A stretch of DNA of 41,344 nucleotides from CAZQNF01 sp964403325 (GTDB taxonomy: Bacteria; Patescibacteriota; Patescibacteriia; Magasanikbacterales; GWA2-37-8). The notes below the pieces were generated by a model. That model was not told the DNA's origin. It saw only the letters and a list, made by a program, of their open reading frames with translations, and made no database searches. Shown piece by piece: positions 1 through 8,053 of the stretch. A program made the translations under genes and the position numbers. Location of the stretch: assembly GCA_964403325.1 (NCBI GenBank), contig CAYOFO010000006.1:1-41344 (forward strand). The letters are read 5' to 3'. Position 1 is the stretch's first letter; the number at the start of each line of letters is the position of its first letter.

Positions 1-1
1 T

Positions 2-1186
2 TTAAACAAAATCATTGATATTTTGCTCCACATAATCCCAAACGTTTTTGGCCACGTTATTATCCCCGCCTTCTACCGCATCGTAATGCAGATTAATAAA
101 AGGCAAACTATTACACTCAATAATCCCCCATTTTTGGGTATCTGGATCTTGGTCAATATGCTCAATAATAAAATCAAAACCTAGTATAGGATCTTGCAAA
201 GCCGCTGCCGCTTGCTCTAAAACCGTCTTAATTTTAGGGTGAGTGCGAGTGGTAACTTCGCGGGCACTGCCTCCATACGATACACCAATTTTTTCGGACA
301 GGTCAATAGTGAGGCCCGTGGGCAAAATATCAGTTAAAGCGCGACAACTACGAGCCAAAAACTCAATTGTCACCGGACTGATCTGTACGTTTTTAATCAT
401 CGGATTTTTATGAGCATTTTTGATAGCTACCAATTCGCTGATGGTGTGAATGCCGTCACCAGTAACACGAGGCGGGTCACCAGCCAAAACCCCAGCCAAC
501 TTCCCACCAATGACAGTGCCGCGATAGACGCTGCCGACTAGATGCTCTTCCATTATAACCCAATGACAAAGCTGTTTAGCTATTCGAAAAGCTTTTTTGA
601 GCTCTTCAACCGTAAAAATAAATGTCGTAGTATGGCGTCCGCGCGAACCCAAACGTGGTTTTATGATCACCGGTTTAGTGAGTGTGTTAAAACACTCCAA
701 AAGTGGGGCAAAACGAGCAAAGTTACCACCCGCAGCTACGGAGATACCCTTTTTAAGCAAAGTTTGTTTTAAACGCCATTTATCATCCATCCAACCATCA
801 GATCCGCCCGGTGTGGTAAGCGGTCGAGGCAGGCCCGAAAAATACAAAGTTTTTTGGCCAATAGCCACGCGATAATAATCAATCTCTCGCCCAAACATGG
901 CCACACTTTCCATTTTCCAGCCGCGACGGACAGCCTCTTCCCACAAAACCTTGGCTCGGTTGCTGGTATTTTGTTGCGGTGTTGAGTTAAAATGTACTAA
1001 ACGGGCTTTAGCCATGAGCCATATCCATCCCGGATGAGCCGTATACAAAATTTTGGTAATAATTCTGCCCAAAAAACTTTGCACACAAAAATTGGTGAGT
1101 GGTTCAAAATAAACAAAAAAAGTCTCATTAAACCAGGTAGAAAAATGAGGCACGGGATTATTGCCGCAATAAACACATTTAGACAT
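2..1186 (-). CDS. ATP-grasp ligase, cyanophycin synthetase/GshF-like
   Basis: Complete 394-residue protein. The central and C-terminal part is an ATP-grasp fold: KPRLGSRGR at residues 176-184 is the nucleotide-binding lysine and glycine-rich loop, EEH at 213-215 the hinge, YRGTVIGGK at 221-229 and GDGIHTISEL at 243-252 match the pattern of cyanophycin synthetase and GshF ligases, and FDFIIEH (337-343) with IIECNSLP (355-362) supply the metal ligands. Such enzymes join a carboxylate to an amine through an acyl-phosphate; the substrate here is unknown. The first ~150 residues are not recognised and start with a CVYC pair (Cys4, Cys7) that could bind metal. There is no Mur-ligase domain, so it is not a full cyanophycin synthetase. 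Its ATG overlaps the end of the upstream 469-residue gene by 8 nt, suggesting translational coupling. It is the last gene of the mnmA-HD-orphan-ligase run. Confidence 0.8.
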   Translation of the reverse strand: MSKCVYCGNNPVPHFSTWFNETFFVYFEPLTNFCVQSFLGRIITKILYTAHPGWIWLMAKARLVHFNSTPQQNTSNRAKVLWEEAVRRGWKMESVAMFGREIDYYRVAIGQKTLYFSGLPRPLTTPGGSDGWMDDKWRLKQTLLKKGISVAAGGNFARFAPLLECFNTLTKPVIIKPRLGSRGRHTTTFIFTVEELKKAFRIAKQLCHWVIMEEHLVGSVYRGTVIGGKLAGVLAGDPPRVTGDGIHTISELVAIKNAHKNPMIKNVQISPVTIEFLARSCRALTDILPTGLTIDLSEKIGVSYGGSAREVTTRTHPKIKTVLEQAAAALQDPILGFDFIIEHIDQDPDTQKWGIIECNSLPFINLHYDAVEGGDNNVAKNVWDYVEQNINDFV

Positions 1187-2588
1187 AGAGAGTTGGTTTT
1201 GGTAATTGAAAATGTTCTGACATTACCGGAAATGTACCCGTAATAATTTTATAAAATTCTGGCATCATCGGATTTATGGCTTGTATAAGAGTACTATGAG
1301 AAGCGATTTCTTGAAGTTTAGCTGAAGTTTCTTTCTTGCCGTACAAAAAGAGATCTATACTGGTCGCCGGAACAGTTAAACTCTTATTCGCAAGCGACGC
1401 AAAAACAAATTCACCGCAGAAATATTTGGTATCAACTTTGGAAAGCTTGATATTTTTGTCTTCATACCCCAAACTCCGGAGCAAATCCTCATACGCCGAT
1501 TTGAGTTCTGTAGCATAGTTTACCTGAGAAAACCCTCCGCCGCAACGTAGACCATAATAAAAGCTTAAAACTATAAACGTTAGAGCCATACTCGGAAAAA
1601 TAACTTTTTTCTCTAAAGCCGCCTGGAGCGATGCTGGCGTAAGTTCTATGCACAAATGCTTTGCACTCCTCAAAAAATTACCGCTTTTTATCAGTGAAAC
1701 CCGCTCACCATCTTCAATCCCCCAAAATAAAAACGTCCCAGATTTTTCCGAATTGGAAAAAGCTCCGGTTTTTCCATCAAAATACTTTTCAAAAGCTTCG
1801 TGGAACTGCGGATCAAAAAGGACATGATGGATAAGCGTATCGCTAAAAAGATGAAATTTAAGAATGCCTAAACGCACTATTTCTTCTTGTTCCAGATAAA
1901 TAAGCTCAGTATTTTGCTCACCAGGCAGCAGTTTCCAAAAATGATAATTAACGATCGTTACCTGATCAGAAAAAAATTCCTGTGCCACAACTTGTTTGCG
2001 GAAAAATACTTCCTCAATCAGACCAATCAACCCATCTTGCTCAGCGCCAAAAATTTTCTTTTTTATTGCCGCAAGAAGAGAAGGAAAAGTGTTTATTTTA
2101 TAACTTGGCAAAGCATACACCGGATGATGACGATGTTTTAAACTAAAAAACGGCAATCTTTTTTCCTCCAGATTTTTATTATGAAAAAGAAATCCACGGG
2201 GAAATGAGGAATTGTTGAGAGAAATTCCGCTGCAACCAAGCACAACAACAGCGTTCAAGCCTTTTTCTCGATTACTGATCGCCTGCGCTAAATGACTGTT
2301 ACAAAAAAACGGGTGAGAAATAAAGTGGAAATGATCGGCAGTGGAAACATAATAATTTTTGGATAATTGCTCAGTTGTGGCATCGGCAACCGTTTTGCCG
2401 AGCAACGATGCTGTTTTTTCGGCAATAATACTTATAAGTTCCTGTTGACGATCAAATGAAGCTGGACTTGAAGAATCGAGACTGAGTGAAAAATATTCTT
2501 TTAACGATAAAGCGCCGTGTTTTCTTACCACTTCTTCTAAAACCGGCTTATGTTTATAAACAATGTCACAAATTTCTTTTAAATTCAT
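1179..2588 (-). CDS. Orphan 469-residue protein paired with the ATP-grasp ligase
   Basis: I do not recognise this family. The protein seems soluble and mixed alpha/beta. A histidine-rich stretch at about residues 85-95 (DHFHFISHPFF) is followed by an LGCSGISL segment and a further cluster KHRHHP near residue 150, which could form a metal or catalytic centre. Around residue 335 is a hydrophobic stretch (PSMALTFIVLSFYYGLRCGG) that may be a buried core helix rather than a membrane span. There is no signal peptide. The start has a partial Shine-Dalgarno sequence (AGGTG), one of very few in the window. It overlaps the ATP-grasp gene by 8 nt and follows the HD gene after 29 nt, so the two downstream genes probably act together. 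A role supplying or using the ligase substrate is only an inference. Confidence 0.75.
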   Translation of the reverse strand: MNLKEICDIVYKHKPVLEEVVRKHGALSLKEYFSLSLDSSSPASFDRQQELISIIAEKTASLLGKTVADATTEQLSKNYYVSTADHFHFISHPFFCNSHLAQAISNREKGLNAVVVLGCSGISLNNSSFPRGFLFHNKNLEEKRLPFFSLKHRHHPVYALPSYKINTFPSLLAAIKKKIFGAEQDGLIGLIEEVFFRKQVVAQEFFSDQVTIVNYHFWKLLPGEQNTELIYLEQEEIVRLGILKFHLFSDTLIHHVLFDPQFHEAFEKYFDGKTGAFSNSEKSGTFLFWGIEDGERVSLIKSGNFLRSAKHLCIELTPASLQAALEKKVIFPSMALTFIVLSFYYGLRCGGGFSQVNYATELKSAYEDLLRSLGYEDKNIKLSKVDTKYFCGEFVFASLANKSLTVPATSIDLFLYGKKETSAKLQEIASHSTLIQAINPMMPEFYKIITGTFPVMSEHFQLPKPTLYV

Positions 2589-2617
2589 ACACCTGCTACA
2601 AAAATTTACACTGTCGA

Positions 2618-3964
2618 TTAACGTACCGGAAAAGCAACTAAATGTTCATTCACATTTACCCAACTAGTAGCGTACAACAAAACCGGTTGATCATCTCGCA
2701 GTAGTACCAAAGTTTTTCCGGTTGGTGGAGCATCCGCTTCTACTGTGCGGCGCAATACTCCAGGAGGAAGTTGACTCAGCGTAGCAAAAACTTCATCCGG
2801 ACTCGTAAAACGAACAATCCGCCAGTCTTGAGGTTGATGAATACCAAAAGCAAACTCGTACAAACTTTTATATCGAGTCATTTTAGTGGTTACCAATTCT
2901 AAAAGCCGTAGTCGCAACTCCTTATCGCCGCATTCCAGCAAATCTTTATACGATAAAAACCCTTCATCAATGGCCATTTTCACCAAATTCAACCTTCCTT
3001 TTTCTTCTAAATTATCCTTTTGACTACTGTAAAGTGTTTCATAAAGTCGAGCTCGTACTTCTAAAAATCTTTTTTGCCACGCTTGATTTCTTTCATGCTC
3101 TCCCGTTTTAACCCGTAACACGGTCTGTTGAGGCGAACATTTTATTTTTAATTGAACTGCCTCAGCCAATATTACATCCGGAACATTATAATTTTCTTCT
3201 ATTCCATCTACGTCTTGCAAAATTACCAGCAAATCCTGAAGTGTAAATGCCGGCATTTCCATGTTTCGACAATCCAGATAGAGGTAACTTAATGTATCAC
3301 CAATTTTTTGGAGCGCCCCCAGTTTGCCATTTTCTTGGATGATACTATGTATTTCTTCAGGTTCAATCCCATGAAGAGCCAGCGTATTTCTAAACTGAGG
3401 CGAATAAAGCTTATTTACACCTCGCTCTTCATGATCCGCAAAGCCTTGCTTGCACAAAAAACGATCTGCAACATGGTTAAATGCCGAATGCCCGATATCG
3501 TGACAAAGCGCCGCTGCATAAATACGTTTTACTTCGTCTAACGAAAAATGAAGTTTGGCCGCCAGAATCGTTCCCAGTTCAGCAATAAGAATAGAATGAT
3601 CTAAGCGATTATGATCAGCCGGTTTTTTAAATTCTTCACCCGCATCGTTTTGGTGTAAAAAGCTGTCTGTGCGCTTCTTGTTTTGTCTTCTTACTTTAGC
3701 CGCACTCGCTTTCCAGGCAATCTGCAGCAAAAAACGCAATCGTTGAATCTCTTTGTTGCGCAGTAAATCCAAACGCAAAAAATCCAGATGTGGTCGCCAA
3801 TCTTGCCAAGTACTTAATTCAGCCTCATTTAATAACACTTCTGAACCAGGAATTCTCCCATGAGCCATTTCATTTGTAAGACTCATGACGTGCTGATATT
3901 TTTCTGATTGAAAATATTCGTCTGAATTAAATAATCGTTCGCGCCCAATCGGTCGATCTTCCAT
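2618..3964 (-). CDS. HD-domain phosphohydrolase (dGTPase/SAMHD1-like)
   Basis: 448 residues. The HD metal site is clear: His123 in LDHS, HDIGHSAFNH at 155-164 with the HD doublet at 155-156, His178 in the DHEE stretch, and a later GDTLSY segment that probably supplies the last aspartate. This order matches the dNTP triphosphohydrolase/YwfO branch of HD hydrolases, which remove triphosphate from (d)NTPs or act on related nucleotides; the exact substrate cannot be read from sequence. A ~65-residue N-terminal region and a C-terminal region of ~180 residues are not assigned. The gene begins 15 nt after mnmA ends and is followed 29 nt later by the 469-residue orphan, so it sits in the same transcription unit. 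There is no signal peptide, so it is cytoplasmic. Confidence 0.82.
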   Translation of the reverse strand: MEDRPIGRERLFNSDEYFQSEKYQHVMSLTNEMAHGRIPGSEVLLNEAELSTWQDWRPHLDFLRLDLLRNKEIQRLRFLLQIAWKASAAKVRRQNKKRTDSFLHQNDAGEEFKKPADHNRLDHSILIAELGTILAAKLHFSLDEVKRIYAAALCHDIGHSAFNHVADRFLCKQGFADHEERGVNKLYSPQFRNTLALHGIEPEEIHSIIQENGKLGALQKIGDTLSYLYLDCRNMEMPAFTLQDLLVILQDVDGIEENYNVPDVILAEAVQLKIKCSPQQTVLRVKTGEHERNQAWQKRFLEVRARLYETLYSSQKDNLEEKGRLNLVKMAIDEGFLSYKDLLECGDKELRLRLLELVTTKMTRYKSLYEFAFGIHQPQDWRIVRFTSPDEVFATLSQLPPGVLRRTVEADAPPTGKTLVLLRDDQPVLLYATSWVNVNEHLVAFPVR

Positions 3965-3979
3965 AGTAAAATAGTATTT

Positions 3980-5053
3980 TTATAAAATTACTCCTCCACC
4001 CAAACACCTTTTTTTATCATAAAAAACCGCAAACTGCCCGGCTGTTGGCGCTCGTTCCGGTTTAAGTAAAAGAAAAGTGGCCGTATTTTTTTTTAATTGT
4101 AAATGGCATTTTTGCAAAGGCGCACGGTGACGAAAACGAACATAGAGTTCTTTGGTTTCAGGATTTTTACCATTAACCCAAGTCAATTTTCCGATCGCAA
4201 TATTAGTTTTCCACAAATCAACTTCTGTACCAATAACAAGTTCGTTGGTTTTCATATTTTTACCAATGACATAATACGGCTCCGAAGAGTTGGTATTTTC
4301 CAGTTTAAAACCCAAATGTCTTTGCCCAACGGTATAAAAACTCAAACCTTCATGTTCACCAATTTTTTTACCTTCAATGTTTATAATATTTCCCGGATTT
4401 TTCTTAATTTTTCTTTGCAAAAACTGTTTCATCGGCACTTCACCGATAAAGCAAATGCCCATACTTTCTTGCTTTTCAGCAACCGGCAACGCAAACTTTT
4501 TCGCCAATGTACGCACTTCCGGTTTGGTATAATTTCCAATCGGAAAAAGTACCGATGCGAGTTGCTCTTGGTTCAATTGATGAAGAAAATAGGTTTGATC
4601 TTTATTTTTATCTTTCGCTTGCAAAAGATCTGTGGTAAAAATTTTTGTTTTATCAAAATTCTGCTTAACTCCAGCGTAATGTCCGGTTGCCAAATAATCA
4701 AAACCTAAACTTTTCGCTTTTTTCAGCCACACGCCAAATTTTATGTAGGTATTACAGAGCACATCGGGGTTGGGTGTTCGCCCGGCCTTATACTCACTAT
4801 ACATATATTTAAGAACGGCTGCTTCGTATTCCTGCGCAAAATCCAGTTTAACAATTGGAATTCCAATCTTAGCTGCCACTTTTACCGCGTCACGATACTC
4901 CTGAGTAAAACAACTTTCCCCGAATTCATTTTTTCCATAATAATTTATCATGTACGCGCCAGTTACGTCATAGCCTTTTTCAATCAAAAGAGCAGCACTA
5001 ACGGCCGAATCAACTCCTCCCGATAAACAAATAAGCACTTTTTTTCTTTTCAT
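3980..5053 (-). CDS. mnmA: tRNA-specific 2-thiouridylase MnmA
   Basis: 357 residues, the usual family length. MnmA adenylates U34 of the tRNAs for Lys, Glu and Gln and inserts sulfur to give s2U34. The N-terminal PP-loop SGGVDS lies at residues 11-16, the nucleophilic cysteine is Cys100 in PNPDVLCN, and the persulfide-accepting cysteine is Cys201 in SMGICFIGE; GQRHLGF belongs to the central domain and the C-terminal beta-barrel is present. The frame is open far upstream, across the terminator and into the zinc-module gene. The ATG at 5053 gives the canonical N-terminus and has T at -1; an alternative ATG at 5065 does not. It lies 20 nt after a rho-independent terminator and I find no strong promoter of its own in the gap, so expression may depend on read-through. 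Confidence 0.95.
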   Translation of the reverse strand: MKRKKVLICLSGGVDSAVSAALLIEKGYDVTGAYMINYYGKNEFGESCFTQEYRDAVKVAAKIGIPIVKLDFAQEYEAAVLKYMYSEYKAGRTPNPDVLCNTYIKFGVWLKKAKSLGFDYLATGHYAGVKQNFDKTKIFTTDLLQAKDKNKDQTYFLHQLNQEQLASVLFPIGNYTKPEVRTLAKKFALPVAEKQESMGICFIGEVPMKQFLQRKIKKNPGNIINIEGKKIGEHEGLSFYTVGQRHLGFKLENTNSSEPYYVIGKNMKTNELVIGTEVDLWKTNIAIGKLTWVNGKNPETKELYVRFRHRAPLQKCHLQLKKNTATFLLLKPERAPTAGQFAVFYDKKRCLGGGVIL

Positions 5054-5072
5054 ACAAACTAACATTGAACAG

Positions 5073-5103
5073 AAAAACCCAACTCGCGAAGAGCTGGGTT
5101 TAT
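5073..5103 (-). terminator. Intrinsic terminator after the zinc-module gene
   Basis: On the minus strand an 11-bp stem (AAACCCAGCTC pairing with GAGTTGGGTTT) closes a TTCG-type loop and runs into a T tract. The one non-Watson-Crick pair is a G-U wobble in minus-strand RNA but an A-C mismatch on the plus strand, so it is built to work on minus transcripts. It lies between the zinc-module stop (5115) and the mnmA start (5053), where it could attenuate read-through into mnmA. Confidence 0.85.
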
Positions 5104-5114
5104 TCTTTGCAATT

Positions 5115-5432
5115 TTAGTTGCGTGGGTGATTTGGTAAGCACGTTCGGCAATACAAAGGCTGTTTTCCAGATGGTTGGAAAGGAAGTTCTGGGATTTCGT
5201 TCCCACAATCATCACATTTCCAATTTCCTTGGAACATCTGGCGTGGTGGACGAGCTCCACCGTTGCCTCCGTAAGTGCTGGTAGTACGAGCGCCTTTCAT
5301 TGCTTTCATACAGTCGAAGCAATATACTGGGCGACCAGCGGTAGGATTAAAAGGAAGCTCTTTAATGTCTTTGTTACATTTATCGCACTTCCAATTTCCT
5401 TGTACTTTTGGTTTGGATTGTTGAAAATCCAT
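5115..5432 (-). CDS. Tandem CxxC-x18-CxxC zinc-module protein
   Basis: 105 residues with two copies of one zinc module: Cys16/Cys19 with Cys38/Cys41, and Cys73/Cys76 with Cys95/Cys98, each with 18 residues between the pairs and the shared pattern QGNWKCDxC...ELPFxP...YC.xC. The copies are offset by exactly 57 residues and joined by a Gly/Arg-rich linker (residues 47-68). The module resembles the repeated CxxC-x17-CxxC domain common in candidate-phyla proteins, and the basic, aromatic surface suggests nucleic-acid or ribosome binding, but no function is established. It has its own strong promoter at 5562-5590, a ~120-nt leader with a 13-bp hairpin, and its own terminator, which together suggest a highly and separately controlled product. 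Confidence 0.88.
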   Translation of the reverse strand: MDFQQSKPKVQGNWKCDKCNKDIKELPFNPTAGRPVYCFDCMKAMKGARTTSTYGGNGGARPPRQMFQGNWKCDDCGNEIPELPFQPSGKQPLYCRTCLPNHPRN

Positions 5433-5446
5433 AAAAAGTGTTGTTT

Positions 5447-5503
5447 TAGTTTCCCAAAATGGTATTTGAGATGTTTATTAATCGACCTATTTTTGGGAAA
5501 CTA
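5447..5503 (-). promoter_or_regulatory. Leader hairpin upstream of the zinc-module gene
   Basis: Perfect 13-bp inverted repeat: TAGTTTCCCAAAA at 5447-5459 and TTTTGGGAAACTA at 5491-5503, separated by 31 nt. It lies inside the predicted 5' leader of the zinc-module mRNA and ends 14 nt before the start codon. No T tract follows it on the minus strand, so it is not a standard terminator. It could be an RNA control element or a protein operator. Confidence 0.6.
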
Positions 5504-5561
5504 CTACTGGATTGACTTAGTTTATTAAGGCAATCTATTTTTTGTTACCCAAGTTGAATAC

Positions 5562-5590
5562 ATAATACCAGGAAAGCAGAGTTTTGTCAA
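5562..5590 (-). promoter_or_regulatory. Sigma70-type promoter for the zinc-module gene
   Basis: Minus-strand TTGACA (5585-5590) and TATTAT (5562-5567) separated by 17 nt, with TGG just before the -10 box. The predicted start of transcription is near 5555, giving a leader of about 120 nt. Confidence 0.75.
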
Positions 5591-5651
5591 CGCATGTGAG
5601 CAGTAGCCCAAAATAGCTGTGATTGACTAACATTCTAATCATTAAACCCCA

Positions 5652-7166
5652 TTATTTAACACGACCTTTGGGAGCAAAAACACCTGATCTTTGGGCACGA
5701 GAACCTGCGCTTGCGACTGATCCTGCTTGCCGAGTTTGAGTTTTTGGTATTTTTGCCTCAGCCGGCTTTTTACTTTTTACTTTACTGCGATTTGCCAAAC
5801 GCTGATCAATCGGATCAAAAACTGATGGCTCAAGTTTATCATTATTTAAAAACTGCGAAATACGTTTGGCGCCATAAATAGAAGAAAGAATACCCACCCC
5901 ATTACAACCTAAATTATACATGAGCAAATTATTGATTGGCTCCGGCCCAATGCAGCGCAAACCATTGGGGGTGTACCCCATTAGTCCATGCCAGCGGAAA
6001 ATATATTCAATTTCATCTCCCGGTGCATACTTATACGTATTTTTTATAAAATCATTGATCCCCTTACTCACCTCGGAGGGAGAATTAGTGGGCGTTTTAT
6101 ATTGTTTTTTCTGAGGCAGTGGTTCTTCGGGTCCACCAATACAAACCAAGTTGGTGAGGCCATGCTCTTTATGCTCATAAGCACGGCGAGTAAAATAAAA
6201 ATAAGGATCTGCTTCGTCGATACCTGGTGTGGAAAAATAGCTGATGGCGAGCGGTTTACGAGGTACACTCTCAAGGTACCCCGCCATATATCCGACTCGA
6301 CCTATAACCAATTCATGAAATTTTGTATCAATATCATCCCCCACCTGATTATCAATGGTAAAATTCTCAAAACCATTGGTACAAAGCACGACCCGGCCGG
6401 CCATAAGAACATTTTTACCAATCTGAAGCTTGGCCTCATGATTAAGCAGAGTCACTTTTTTAACCGGACTGTGTTCAAACAAACTAAATCGATTTGGATA
6501 TTTTTTTAGTAAAAAATCTATCAATTCTTCACAAAACAAAGCGCTGTTCACGCATCCTTTACGAGAAGCAAGCGTCGCAATATAGCGTGTATCATCGGTC
6601 TGCAGAGCATTTAAAATATAATCTCGTTCTACGCGAGCGTACAAACCATTGTACTGAGTTGGGATGCAACCTACTACCCGCGGATCGTCTACCACCAACA
6701 TTTCTTCAATATTCAATCCAGCCTGTCGCTGATAGTAGATATTCTTTAAATACAAAAGAATCTGTTCAACGCTCGAACAGCCGGCATAACCTGTAAACTT
6801 GCTGAGCGGAGCCGTGAGTTTCGCGTCCGCATATATTTCTTCTATCAGATCCCAAGCATAATAGATCCCCTCTTGCGCCCGGGCCGCGAGTGTGAGGCCG
6901 TACTCCTTTACCAAATCTGCAAATGGATGTTCAAAATAACTGACGATCTGTCCGGCATTGTGACCCGTAGCGCCGTGTGCCACTTTGGTCGCCTCCACCA
7001 AACAAACGGTCTTATTCGTTTCTTTAAGAGTAAAGTACGCCGTAGTAACGCCCGCAATCCCAGCACCAACAATAGCAACTTCGGTCGAAAAATCTTTTAA
7101 AAACAGTTGTGGCTCACGAACTAATTTAAGTTGATGAATCCAGGGAGAATTAAACTGAATGGACAT
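5652..7166 (-). CDS. FAD-dependent oxidoreductase (DadA/glycine oxidase family) with basic tail
   Basis: 504 residues. The N-terminal Rossmann motif VAIVGAGIAG (Gly34, Gly36, Gly39) and the GATGHNAGQ segment near residues 64-72 are typical of the DAO fold, and WHGLMGYTPNG plus NLGCNGVGIL near the C-terminus form the second FAD-binding part. These enzymes oxidise amino acids or other secondary amines; the substrate cannot be named. The last ~50 residues, after the DAO fold ends, are Lys/Arg/Ser/Ala-rich and look disordered, finishing in APKGRVK; this is unusual for the family and could bind RNA, DNA or membrane. The gene starts 5 nt after the HAD gene ends, so the two are probably co-translated. 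There is no signal peptide. Confidence 0.85.
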   Translation of the reverse strand: MSIQFNSPWIHQLKLVREPQLFLKDFSTEVAIVGAGIAGVTTAYFTLKETNKTVCLVEATKVAHGATGHNAGQIVSYFEHPFADLVKEYGLTLAARAQEGIYYAWDLIEEIYADAKLTAPLSKFTGYAGCSSVEQILLYLKNIYYQRQAGLNIEEMLVVDDPRVVGCIPTQYNGLYARVERDYILNALQTDDTRYIATLASRKGCVNSALFCEELIDFLLKKYPNRFSLFEHSPVKKVTLLNHEAKLQIGKNVLMAGRVVLCTNGFENFTIDNQVGDDIDTKFHELVIGRVGYMAGYLESVPRKPLAISYFSTPGIDEADPYFYFTRRAYEHKEHGLTNLVCIGGPEEPLPQKKQYKTPTNSPSEVSKGINDFIKNTYKYAPGDEIEYIFRWHGLMGYTPNGLRCIGPEPINNLLMYNLGCNGVGILSSIYGAKRISQFLNNDKLEPSVFDPIDQRLANRSKVKSKKPAEAKIPKTQTRQAGSVASAGSRAQRSGVFAPKGRVK

Positions 7167-7171
7167 ATACT

Positions 7172-7627
7172 TTATTTTTGTAAGAAATACTCATTTATAA
7201 TTTCAGGCAAAGAATGAGGATCAACCGTCAGTTCATACGGCTCAATCGCTCGCAAATCTTCCGCAGGTCCCAGTCCCCACGTTACTGCCACCGATTTTAT
7301 CCCCATAGAAAGAACTTCTTCAATATCGCGCACCGAGTCGGTAATAAATATTGTATCTCCCGAAGTCAGACCATGCGTATGTAAAAATTCAGTGCAGCGC
7401 TGGGTTTTGCTTTTACTAAAAAGCCCATTTTTTAAAATCATAAAATACTCTTGCAGACTATGCAATTCTAAAAACTGAGCTACGCTTGCATCCGAGGCAC
7501 CGGACACAATCACCAGTTGATAATTCTGACCAAGCGTTTTAATGACATCTGTGGGAATAAGCTGTCTTGCGTTATCATTGGCAAGCGTCCCACCAAAATC
7601 AAAAAAAACTATTCGGCGCTGAGCCAT
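7172..7627 (-). CDS. Small HAD-superfamily hydrolase
   Basis: 151 residues, a compact HAD phosphatase without a large cap domain. Motif I is FFDFGGTL: the nucleophile Asp10 is present but the usual second aspartate (general acid/base) is Gly12. Motif II is IVSGASD, the motif III lysine is probably in the KNGLFSKSK stretch, and motif IV is ITDSVRDI. The VTWGLGP segment is typical of phosphoglycolate-phosphatase-like members. Loss of the +2 aspartate is known in some HAD branches that transfer phosphate or hydrolyse poorly, so turnover may be slow or substrate-assisted. It lies 3 nt after the 117-residue orphan and 5 nt before the FAD oxidoreductase, in one tight unit. Confidence 0.82.
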   Translation of the reverse strand: MAQRRIVFFDFGGTLANDNARQLIPTDVIKTLGQNYQLVIVSGASDASVAQFLELHSLQEYFMILKNGLFSKSKTQRCTEFLHTHGLTSGDTIFITDSVRDIEEVLSMGIKSVAVTWGLGPAEDLRAIEPYELTVDPHSLPEIINEYFLQK

Positions 7628-7630
7628 AGG

Positions 7631-7984
7631 TTAGCTAGCTTTAACAAATTTGACCACAAATTTAGGATCATAAGTATTGTTATATTCATCTTGTACTTCT
7701 ACCCGCTCCCCTTTCATAAGCATACTCATGGCCGCATCACTTAACAGCTCAGCGTCGGCTAACAAATCAATTTTAATGCCATCAAGTTTATCAAACTCGC
7801 TCGAAAAATCATTCTTAATACTGATTTCAATCTGTTTCTTACGCTCACGCAACGTTTTAATTTTTTCGAGAATTTCTATATATTCGCTGACCCCCATCAA
7901 AGCTTCACGATACGCTTTTTGGATAGCCATTTTTTCTTTAAGCTTCGCCTTCATCCGTTTAAAAATTTCTTGGACATCTACCAT
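7631..7984 (-). CDS. Orphan helical protein (117 residues)
   Basis: Unrecognised. The first ~60 residues are Lys/Glu-rich and heptad-like (VDVQEIFKRMKAKLKEKMAI onward), predicted to form a long helix or coiled coil; the rest (from DGIKIDLLADAELL) is more mixed, ending in a short beta-like KFVVKFVKAS. There is no signal peptide or cysteine. It is the second gene of the minus-strand run that continues into the HAD and FAD genes, with only 3 nt before the HAD start, so it may be an adaptor for those enzymes; this is inference from spacing only. Confidence 0.65.
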   Translation of the reverse strand: MVDVQEIFKRMKAKLKEKMAIQKAYREALMGVSEYIEILEKIKTLRERKKQIEISIKNDFSSEFDKLDGIKIDLLADAELLSDAAMSMLMKGERVEVQDEYNNTYDPKFVVKFVKAS

Positions 7985-8053
7985 ACAATACTATGTATAA
8001 AAAATAATAAATACATTAAAATTTTACGCTATAAATAATCTCAAAAATCAAAT

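Noticed and set aside
4103..4708. 201-codon plus-strand ORF antisense to mnmA
   Set aside because: It mirrors a strongly conserved gene, has no recognisable domain and no promoter; the codon pattern belongs to mnmA.
5054..5260. 69-codon upstream extension of mnmA
   Set aside because: It crosses the terminator and the zinc-module gene; the normal MnmA N-terminus starts at 5053.
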